From Acidobacteriota bacterium (lineage in GTDB: Bacteria; Acidobacteriota; Terriglobia; Acidiferrales; UBA7541): a stretch of DNA of 5,417 nucleotides. This document shows positions 1 through 4,736 of this stretch, one piece after another. Position 1 is the stretch's first letter; every line of letters starts with the position of its first letter. The translations under genes and the position numbers were made by a program. The stretch is taken from assembly GCA_003224515.1 (NCBI GenBank), contig QHZC01000442.1:1-5417 (forward strand), read 5' to 3'. The notes below the pieces were generated by a model, which was given only the letters and a program-made list of their open reading frames with translations, had not been told where the DNA came from and ran no database searches.

Positions 1-627
1 AAACAAGGGGCGTTGCTATTGCTGGACGCCAGCCAGTGCTGCGGCGCATTGCCTATGGATGTGAATCAGCTGGGAGCTGATTTTCTGGTGTCCGCGGGCT
101 ACAAGTGGCTGCTGAGTCCTTTCGGCACCGGATTCTTTTGGGTAAAGAGCGAGCATCTTGGGCTCCTGCGGCCGGGACCGTTCTATTGGATGGCGGTGGA
201 GGGCTCAGACAATTTCGCGGCGTTGAACTTTCAAGACCCGAGGCCCGCGGCAAGCGCGAAGCGGTGGGATTCGCCGGAGTGGGCCAGCTATTTCAATTTC
301 AATCTGGCGGCGATGGACGTGTCGGTGGATTTTGTGGTGCGCATGGGACCGGAGTTGGTCGCGGCGCATAACCGGAAATTAATCGAACTGATGTACGACC
401 GCCTCCCGAAAGACCGCTTTGTGGCGGCGAGTCCTCTGGATCCTGCGCGGCGCGGCCCGTACGGCTGTTTTGCGGCACGAAGCCCGGAGAAAACAGCAGC
501 GCACTACCATCATTTGCGGGAGGAGAAAGTTGTCGTAAGCCTGCGCGAAGGCAACATTCGGGTTTCCCCGCACTTGTATAACACCGAGCGCGACATCGAC
601 CGGCTCATCAGCGTGGTTACTCCGTGA
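1..627 (+). CDS. Class V PLP-dependent aminotransferase (cysteine desulfurase/kynureninase-like fold), 3' part
   Basis: The reading frame is open from base 1 and ends at TGA 625-627, leaving 208 visible codons; the N-terminal half lies outside the window. Visible residues 9-12 (DASQ) match the family motif whose Asp contacts the PLP pyridine nitrogen. Residues 31-36 (SAGYKW) match the Schiff-base lysine motif, with K35 as the likely PLP lysine, followed by a Gly-rich GTGFFWV stretch. Near the C-terminus, the run IRVSPHLYNT followed by DID is the usual small-domain end of class V enzymes, and its Arg (about visible residue 187) is expected to bind the substrate carboxylate. The protein should be cytoplasmic. 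The substrate cannot be read from this part: cysteine desulfurase, isopenicillin-N-epimerase-like and kynureninase-like members all look alike here. Its stop overlaps the next start as GTGA, which suggests an operon with the ketopantoate reductase. Family assignment is firm; specific function is unknown. Confidence 0.9.
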   Translation, partial: KQGALLLLDASQCCGALPMDVNQLGADFLVSAGYKWLLSPFGTGFFWVKSEHLGLLRPGPFYWMAVEGSDNFAALNFQDPRPAASAKRWDSPEWASYFNFNLAAMDVSVDFVVRMGPELVAAHNRKLIELMYDRLPKDRFVAASPLDPARRGPYGCFAARSPEKTAAHYHHLREEKVVVSLREGNIRVSPHLYNTERDIDRLISVVTP

Positions 628-1553
628 GCCAGCAGGAAAACTGGCCAAAGATTGCCGTCATGGGCGCCGGCGCCGTCGGTGGATACTTCGGCGGACTGCT
701 GGCGCGCGCCGGTGCGCCGGTCGTGATGATCGGGCGTCCAGCCTTTGTCGAAGCCGTAAAGAAGAGCGGACTTTTCCTCGATACATTGCAATTTCAGGAA
801 AGCGTGCAGGTAGAGGCCACCACGGAATTGAGCATGGTCCGCGGCGCGGAAATTGTGCTCTTTTGTGTGAAGACTACGGACAACGCGACCACGGCGCGCG
901 CGCTGGCTCCGTTGCTCGCTCCCGGCGCCCTAGTCCTCAGCCTGCAAAACGGCGTGGACAACGTGGAACAAATTCGCGATGCAGCAGCGATCGAAGCGCT
1001 TCCCGCCGTCGTTTACGTCGCGGCTTCCGTGCCGCAACCCGGGCGCGTGAAACATGTCGGCCGCGGTGATTTGGTGATCGGCCCCCGGGAGGAAAAGACG
1101 GAACGCGTCGCGGCGCTTTTTTCCCGGGCGAATGTGCCGTGCCGGATTTCCGAGAACATCCGAGGCGAGCTCTGGACCAAGCTGGTGTGGAATTGCGCGC
1201 TGAACGCCGTCTCCGCGCTGGGCCGCGCGAAGTACGGGCAAATTGCTGCCAGCGCGGACGCTTGGAAAGTTGTCGAAACGGCGGTCTATGAGGTCTTGGC
1301 CGTCGCGCGAGCCGACGAAATCCAGCCATCCGGCTTGGAAGATCCTAAGGCCGCGCTGGCGGGCGCCCTCAAGATTGCCACGCAGATGGCGGAGGCGCTT
1401 TCTTCGACCGGACAAGACCTGAATCGCGGCAAGCGCACGGAGATTGACTCGCTGAATGGCTATGTTTCCCGTCGGGGCGCAGCGCTCGGCGTGCCTACGC
1501 CCGTAAATCACGCGCTCTACGCGTTGGTGGAGTTGGCGGAAGGACGTTCCTAA
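624..1553 (+). CDS. panE: 2-dehydropantoate 2-reductase (ketopantoate reductase) family protein
   Basis: This 309-residue protein has the usual length for ketopantoate reductases, which reduce ketopantoate to pantoate with NADPH in pantothenate/CoA synthesis. An N-terminal Rossmann fold shows the dinucleotide motif GAGAVG at residues 14-19, with R38 placed to recognise the NADP phosphate. CVKTTD at 81-86 and QNG at 108-110 are the conserved cofactor and substrate loops. The helical C-terminal domain has WTKLVWNCALN at 184-194, giving the catalytic Lys K186 with N190 and N194, and RTEID at 271-275, whose E273 corresponds to the conserved catalytic-domain Glu. All key residues are present, so an active reductase is likely. 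The GTG start is chosen because it overlaps the upstream stop by 4 bp and because the next ATG (659-661) falls inside the nucleotide-binding strand; no clear Shine-Dalgarno is seen, which fits translational coupling. Paralogues acting on other 2-oxoacids exist, so the exact substrate is inferred. Confidence 0.92.
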   Translation: MSQQENWPKIAVMGAGAVGGYFGGLLARAGAPVVMIGRPAFVEAVKKSGLFLDTLQFQESVQVEATTELSMVRGAEIVLFCVKTTDNATTARALAPLLAPGALVLSLQNGVDNVEQIRDAAAIEALPAVVYVAASVPQPGRVKHVGRGDLVIGPREEKTERVAALFSRANVPCRISENIRGELWTKLVWNCALNAVSALGRAKYGQIAASADAWKVVETAVYEVLAVARADEIQPSGLEDPKAALAGALKIATQMAEALSSTGQDLNRGKRTEIDSLNGYVSRRGAALGVPTPVNHALYALVELAEGRS

Positions 1554-1608
1554 TCCCAGCACCTCCAGATCAATCCAGCGGCGTGCTCCAAGGACGCACA
1601 TGAATATG

Positions 1609-1648
1609 AAAAAAAAGGGACTTCCTGAAATCGCATTTCTTGACGTCC
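1609..1648 (-). terminator. Possible intrinsic terminator, minus strand
   Basis: Read on the minus strand, GGAC (1648-1645) pairs with GTCC (1621-1618), and GAAAT (1639-1635) pairs with ATTTC (1631-1627) around a GCG loop. Two further pairs lie between the arms (1643-1623 and 1642-1624). One base after the stem comes a run of eight T (1616-1609). This could end transcription of the TonB-family gene, whose stop lies about 300 bp upstream at 1944. The stem has internal mismatches and is only moderately GC-rich, so strength is uncertain. On the plus strand the A-run precedes the hairpin, so it would not serve panE. Confidence 0.45.
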
Positions 1649-1670
1649 TCCCCACCGCTTGCGGCGAGGA
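1649..1670 (-). repeat. Subterminal hairpin of the IS605-like right end
   Basis: Inverted repeat with arms 1649-1658 and 1661-1670: eight of ten positions pair, with mismatches at 1652/1667 and 1654/1665. It sits nine bases inside the proposed TCAA end. In IS200/IS605 elements such an imperfect hairpin is recognised as single-stranded DNA by the TnpA transposase, and the same region forms the 3' scaffold of the omega RNA used by TnpB. Function here is inferred only from position and shape. Confidence 0.45.
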
Positions 1671-1719
1671 TTCCTACGGAGCCGGATGTTTAGTCCGGTC
1701 TCTTCGGTGGGTTCCTGCT

Positions 1720-1803
1720 TCACAGATCAGCCTTACTGCGCCGCATCTCCACAGGCTCCACATCGGGCCCGTCCGGCCCTAGGTCTTTTGGGACGAGAGG
1801 AGT
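1720..1803 (-). pseudogene. Possible tnpB C-terminal tail fragment
   Basis: On the minus strand 27 codons lie open between an in-frame TAG (1806-1804) and a TGA (1722-1720). They read TPLVPKDLGPDGP followed by DVEPVEMRRSKADL. The DVEPVE ending resembles the low-complexity C-terminal tail of some IS1341-type TnpB (RNA-guided nuclease) proteins, downstream of their zinc ribbon. No RuvC motif and no CxxC pairs are visible, so at most the last part of the gene survives. The match is from memory and the fragment is short; it gains weight only from lying just before the proposed right-end hairpin in the expected order and orientation. Confidence 0.3.
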
Positions 1804-1821
1804 CTAGGATGGAGCGTCTAT

Positions 1822-1841
1822 CCCCGGCCTGAACGCCGGGG
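1822..1841. repeat. Perfect 7-bp GC hairpin (proposed left-end hairpin)
   Basis: CCCCGGC at 1822-1828 and GCCGGGG at 1835-1841 pair perfectly around a six-base loop. It is the strongest inverted repeat between panE and the TonB-family gene. There is no adjacent T-run on either strand, so it does not look like an intrinsic terminator; its place near TTAC suggests the left end of an IS605-type element. Confidence 0.55.
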
Positions 1842-1943
1842 CTTTACGGCCAGTTTGGTAAAAGTCACGGAAACTTTGCCCCCGAATTTACAGGTTGCCG
1901 GAGAACGGGGAAAGGAAGGATCGCACTCGCGGTCCCCGAGTCC

Positions 1944-3647
1944 CTAACGATCTCCCGGTGGGTGAAAAGGAATGTGCACGATGGCCTCGAGCTCGACGGG
2001 GGTTCCTTGTTTTGTGGCCGGCCGGAATTTCCACTGGCTCAGGGCTTCCATGGCGTTGGCATCGAGCTTCTCGTCGATGCCACGGACCAATTGAATGCTA
2101 TCGATCGAGCCGTCGCGGCGAATCACGGCGTAGAGCACGACTTCGCCCTCCACACGTTCTTTGATCAGTGTGGGCGGATACTTCGGATCGATCTTCCTGA
2201 GAGGCCCAGGAGCGGAAACGTCCGAGGAAGCCGTCCGAGGTCCTTCGGAATTCATGCGCAGCTCGGAGAAATTCAAAATCCAGCTTCCCGTCGCGCTGTT
2301 CAGGTTGGGCATGTTTACGAGCATCTTGTAGATCTTTTTCGAGGCGAAGATCTGCTCGGGCTGTGCCCCGGCCGGGAGCGCTGCGAAATTCGGCGGCCCG
2401 GTTCTCTCGGCTACATCGTCGATCTTGGTATGCGGATTGGGCCCGGTGATCAGCGCATGCGGAAAGGGTGTGCTGATTTTCTGGTGTCCGCCGAGGCCGG
2501 AAATTCCACTGTTTGCCGGCGGGTGCCCTCCCGTGATGCTCACGTCCATACCATTTTTTCCGTTGCCCATGCCCGTTGCGGTGCCCCCGCTGCTCTCCGG
2601 CCCGCCGCCCGCGCCTCCGTCGGACATTCCGCTCGACGAGCCTCCGGGCACGCCGGGTTGCTTGCCTTCGGGCGCGATGGAGACGCGCGCAGCCAGATTC
2701 CCTTGCGGCGGCGGCACGACCGGAGCGGGGGGACCGGGTGCCGCGGAGAGTGCGATGAAGGTTGCGGCATTTCCGCTCGCCATGCCGGATTGGGCACTAA
2801 CGACTTCCGGGGCAGGTTCCGCGTCGCCAGTTTGTGCACGCGACGCGAGGCGCGGAGCGGCGCCGGCATTCAATTCCAATTTTGGCCGGGCGGGAGCGTT
2901 TTCGGCGACCGCCAGTGTGATTTCTGCCGGTTTCTGCTGGAAGGCTGGAACGTCCGGCAGCGGCGCCTCGGTTACTTTGGCCGCGCGATGCTCACGAGGG
3001 CGCAGCTTGGAGAGTGTTTCTTGGCTGATCTGCAGGCGCGGACGAGCTGGGCCGGGCATCTGCTGGAATTGCACGATATTGGGAAGGGTCGGAAGAATCT
3101 TCGGCGGCTCCAGAGGAGCGGCGGAATTGATCAATGTCTGGCGCGGATGCGTCGGGTGTACGGGATCGGTCAGGATGTGCTGCCGCGGATGGAATGCGTC
3201 GGCGCCCTCGCGAGGGAGAGGTTTGGCAACAGGCTCGCCGCGCGGACTCGGCTTGGTTTTGGAAGCCTTCGTCTGCACCAAAGGAAAATCATTGATCGGC
3301 CCGGACCAGGTGAGTTCGGTGTTATCGAACGCGGAATAGTGGCGCGCGGCAGCGGGGAGCTGCGGGAACGGCATGACGATAAAAACGAAGTGCCACAAGG
3401 CGGCGGCAACTAGAGCACGGCGGGGAATGCGTCGCTCAATCCGGCAATCTCTGAAGAATCCTCCGCCCAGAAAACGCTTGGGGACACTTGACCTGCTAAA
3501 GACGGCGCTCAGGCTGCTGCCGATCCCCTGGTGAAAACTTCCCCAGGCGACTTCCAGCTTCGGCTCTTTCCCTGCTAGTAGACGCGCGGGAGCACCAGGC
3601 TTGGCGGCCTGGCCCAAGAGATCGAGTGCCCTGCTGACCTGGCTCAA
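1944..3647 (-). CDS. TonB-family energy transducer with long Pro/Gly-rich linker
   Basis: This 567-residue protein is more than twice the length of classical TonB. About 76 cytoplasmic residues with several basic patches precede one hydrophobic segment (residues 78-94, ending VMPF). A periplasmic Pro-rich region follows (about 120-330), then a Gly/Ser-rich spacer (about 333-390). Residues 438-463 contain KMLVNMPNLNSATGSW, a compact block just before the C-terminal domain. Residues 480-563 are a typical TonB C-terminal domain: DPKYPP (487-492), VEGEVVLYAVIRRDGSID (499-516) and WKFRPA (539-544). TonB proteins pass proton-motive force through ExbB/ExbD to outer-membrane receptors; no exbB, exbD or receptor gene is in the window, so the partner is unknown. 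The TTG start (3647-3645) is supported by a Shine-Dalgarno eight bases upstream. The TonB fold is certain; a role in transport rather than another envelope function is inferred. Confidence 0.9.
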   Translation of the reverse strand: MSQVSRALDLLGQAAKPGAPARLLAGKEPKLEVAWGSFHQGIGSSLSAVFSRSSVPKRFLGGGFFRDCRIERRIPRRALVAAALWHFVFIVMPFPQLPAAARHYSAFDNTELTWSGPINDFPLVQTKASKTKPSPRGEPVAKPLPREGADAFHPRQHILTDPVHPTHPRQTLINSAAPLEPPKILPTLPNIVQFQQMPGPARPRLQISQETLSKLRPREHRAAKVTEAPLPDVPAFQQKPAEITLAVAENAPARPKLELNAGAAPRLASRAQTGDAEPAPEVVSAQSGMASGNAATFIALSAAPGPPAPVVPPPQGNLAARVSIAPEGKQPGVPGGSSSGMSDGGAGGGPESSGGTATGMGNGKNGMDVSITGGHPPANSGISGLGGHQKISTPFPHALITGPNPHTKIDDVAERTGPPNFAALPAGAQPEQIFASKKIYKMLVNMPNLNSATGSWILNFSELRMNSEGPRTASSDVSAPGPLRKIDPKYPPTLIKERVEGEVVLYAVIRRDGSIDSIQLVRGIDEKLDANAMEALSQWKFRPATKQGTPVELEAIVHIPFHPPGDR

Positions 3648-3655
3648 AGAATTTT

Positions 3656-3662
3656 CCCTCTC
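3656..3662 (-). promoter_or_regulatory. Shine-Dalgarno sequence of the TonB-family gene
   Basis: On the minus strand GAGAGGG (3662-3656) lies eight bases before TTG 3647-3645. It is the best ribosome binding site in the window, and it decides for the TTG start over any later methionine codon, the next of which falls at residue 92 at the end of the membrane segment. Confidence 0.6.
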
Positions 3663-3726
3663 AGCTATAGGGAGATGCGCGCACGCTTCTTTCCGTTAAG
3701 AAACGATCGCACGCACCTCATCATAG

Positions 3727-3747
3727 AAACTCCGCCTGCGGGGGTTT
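3727..3747 (-). terminator. Weak terminator-like hairpin at the rsmD stop
   Basis: The stop codon of rsmD (3748-3746) lies at the base of an inverted repeat: AAA (3727-3729) pairs with TTT (3745-3747), and CTCCGC (3730-3735) pairs with GCGGGG (3738-3743) with one wobble, leaving G3744 bulged and a very tight CT loop. On the minus strand the stem ends in TTTCT, which is too short a T-tract for a strong terminator. It may attenuate read-through into the TonB-family gene 98 bp away. Confidence 0.3.
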
Positions 3748-4345
3748 ACTCGGCAGAGTTGTTTTCGCCGCCTGCCTCGCCACGGCGGCGGTAAAAACTC
3801 AGGGCGGCATCGCCCTGTCTTAGAACGCGGAACCTCCGCAGTGCGCCGGCTTGTTCGCGCAAGGCCAAACTACGGCGATGTTCGGCGACGACCGTCGCTC
3901 TGGGCGCGAGCAGGTCGGCGAAACCAAGAAATTCTAGCACGCGCGCATAGTCTTCGCTAGCAGCGTACGGCGGATCAAGAAAAACGTAGTCAAATCCGGG
4001 TTCAGCCTGCTTCCTCCGGGAAGCCAGCATTGCCAGCCCGCGAAGAGCATCGACGGCAAGCACGGTCACGCTTATGTTGATGCCCAACGATTCGAGATTG
4101 CGGCGAATCAAGGTAGCGGCGGGGGCGTGATTCTCGATGAAGACGACTTCGGCGGCGCCGCGGCTGAGGGCTTCAATGCCGATGGCGCCGGTTCCGGCAA
4201 AAAGATCGATGAATCGAGAGCCGGCTATATTTGTGGCCAGCACGTTGAAGAGTGTTTCGCGCAGGCGGTCACTTGTGGGCCTCAGAGCGAGGCCCTTGAG
4301 GCTCTTCAGGACGCGGCTTCGGTAGATTCCGGCGATGACGCGCAT
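3746..4345 (-). CDS. rsmD: 16S rRNA (guanine(966)-N(2))-methyltransferase RsmD
   Basis: This complete 199-residue protein matches the usual RsmD length. It begins MRVIAGIYR, the typical RsmD N-terminus, followed by RPTSDRLRETLFNVL at 22-36, which is the family's conserved RNA-contact segment. The S-adenosylmethionine-binding motif DLFAGTGAIGIEAL spans 47-60, with E71 in the FIEN strand expected to bind the cofactor ribose. DPPY at 124-127 is the catalytic motif of exocyclic N-methyltransferases. The C-terminus has the usual LSFYRR strand, then a short polar tail. RsmD methylates G966 in the small ribosomal subunit during assembly in the cytoplasm. The ATG at 4345 is chosen because it gives the conserved N-terminus exactly; no strong Shine-Dalgarno is seen. 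It lies downstream of recG on the same strand. Eleven bases upstream ends the broken membrane-protein frame, so the two may once have been cotranscribed. Confidence 0.96.
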   Translation of the reverse strand: MRVIAGIYRSRVLKSLKGLALRPTSDRLRETLFNVLATNIAGSRFIDLFAGTGAIGIEALSRGAAEVVFIENHAPAATLIRRNLESLGINISVTVLAVDALRGLAMLASRRKQAEPGFDYVFLDPPYAASEDYARVLEFLGFADLLAPRATVVAEHRRSLALREQAGALRRFRVLRQGDAALSFYRRRGEAGGENNSAE

Positions 4346-4356
4346 GAGTGCAGTTA

Positions 4357-4572
4357 TTAGTTGCCAGTTCTCGGTGAGTTTGTCCCCTTTCGCAACGCCA
4401 CAACCAGGCCTCCAATCACCGCGTAGATGGCCGCGTCCAAGACCCCAACTATCGATTACATAACGAAGCCGTTGCTCTCAACTACTTCGCATGCAATACA
4501 AAAAAGGAAAAAAAGTTGGGCCGGACAAAGAATCACGGAAACAAGTGTTCCTGCGAAATTAAGGGCATTCAT
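4357..4572 (-). pseudogene. Small two-helix membrane protein gene interrupted by an in-frame TAA
   Basis: A frame starting at ATG 4572-4570 reads 38 codons (MNALNFAGTLVSVILCPAQ onwards), meets TAA at 4458-4456, then continues in the same frame for 32 more codons (SIVGVLDAAIYAVIGGLVV, then LRKGTNS) to tandem TAA stops at 4359-4354. Both halves read like one roughly 71-residue inner-membrane protein: helix one about residues 5-31, helix two about 40-61, then a basic, polar tail as expected for a cytoplasmic end. The second half has no good start of its own. I recognise no named family. It ends 11 bp before rsmD. The stop lies in the loop between the helices, where a single substitution (for example from a CAA, AAA or GAA codon) would create it. 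No clear Shine-Dalgarno precedes the ATG. It could be a recent pseudogene, a sequence error, or a 38-residue single-helix protein. Confidence 0.5.
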
Positions 4573-4731
4573 CGGCTGCGTACAAATAACATGCACCCGC
4601 GCGCGCTAGCCCAAGAGACGCGAAACCAAGAATGGTTTCCAGGCTTGTGCATATGACATTCTGAGCTTACTCGGCAATCTGCGACAAGTCTGATAACGCA
4701 GAAATCGCACAAGTGAAATCACGTTGACTCG
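4573..4731. other. Non-coding spacer between recG and the small membrane-protein frame
   Basis: These 159 bases hold no supportable gene. They contain three inverted repeats (4622-4639, 4713-4722 and most of 4723-4736) and no T-runs after them. If the recG frameshift is real, the shifted product would read through part of this spacer to a TAA at 4669-4667. Confidence 0.5.
4622..4639. repeat. Inverted repeat GAAACC/GGTTTC
   Basis: GAAACC at 4622-4627 and GGTTTC at 4634-4639 form a perfect 6-bp stem with a six-base loop. It lies about 93 bp past the recG stop on the minus strand. Only a mixed TCTCTT stretch follows, so a terminator role is possible but weak. Confidence 0.3.
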
Positions 4732-4736
4732 TCAAC
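4713..4736. repeat. Two adjacent palindromes at the recG stop
   Basis: GTTGAC/GTCAAC (4723-4728 with 4731-4736, two-base centre) overlaps the restored recG stop at 4734-4732. It abuts GTGA/TCAC (4713-4716 with 4719-4722). Both are perfect. They could form small hairpins after recG or serve as a protein-binding palindrome; nothing further supports either. Confidence 0.3.

Larger units (their letters stand above)
1640..1857 (-). mobile_element. IS200/IS605-type relic or non-autonomous mini-element (right end at 1640)
   Basis: This stretch holds no intact gene but has the layout of an IS200/IS605 element on the minus strand. The proposed right end finishes in TCAA (1643-1640), the right cleavage tetranucleotide of the IS608 group. 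Nine bases inside it is an imperfect subterminal hairpin (1649-1670, eight pairs of ten). At the other side a perfect 7-bp hairpin, CCCCGGC/GCCGGGG (1822-1828 with 1835-1841, loop CTGAAC), lies 16 bases inside a minus-strand TTAC (1861-1858), the known IS608 target. Two more hairpins lie between them: CCGGA/TCCGG (1682-1698) and GGGCC/GGCCC (1765-1779). The right-end wording, GGAATCC then a stem then GGAGGACGTCAA, is one I associate with sequence downstream of IS1341-type tnpB genes. Either a tnpB element decayed to about 218 bp or this is a short non-autonomous derivative. The boundaries rest on 4-mers and are tentative. Confidence 0.5.

Noticed and set aside
930..1655. A 241-residue minus-strand open frame opposite panE
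   Set aside because: It overlaps almost the whole catalytic domain of a well-supported reductase, has no motif, and its composition fits a shadow frame.
1600..1782. A 60-codon plus-strand open frame in the panE-tonB spacer
   Set aside because: It spans the hairpins of the proposed element, has no ribosome binding site or family resemblance, and depends on an ATG beside the poly-A run.
1925..1941. ACTCG/CGAGT inverted repeat immediately after the TonB-family stop
   Set aside because: Only a 5-bp stem followed by mixed pyrimidines with no clean T-run; too weak to call a terminator.
1962..3413. Long plus-strand open frames (483 and 304 residues) opposite the TonB-family gene
   Set aside because: Their translations are Arg/Gly/Cys/Pro-rich without any recognisable motif, while the minus strand gives a clear TonB domain, a membrane segment and a Shine-Dalgarno. 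They are antisense shadows in GC-rich, Pro/Gly-coding DNA.
3720..3725. A TATGAT -10-like hexamer on the minus strand upstream of the TonB-family gene
   Set aside because: At the proper distance upstream there is no recognisable -35 element, only GC-rich sequence, so it could be chance.
4456..4458. Recoding of the TAA in the small membrane-protein frame
   Set aside because: Known bacterial stop recoding to selenocysteine or pyrrolysine uses TGA or TAG, and there is no downstream structure to suggest it; mutation or error is simpler.
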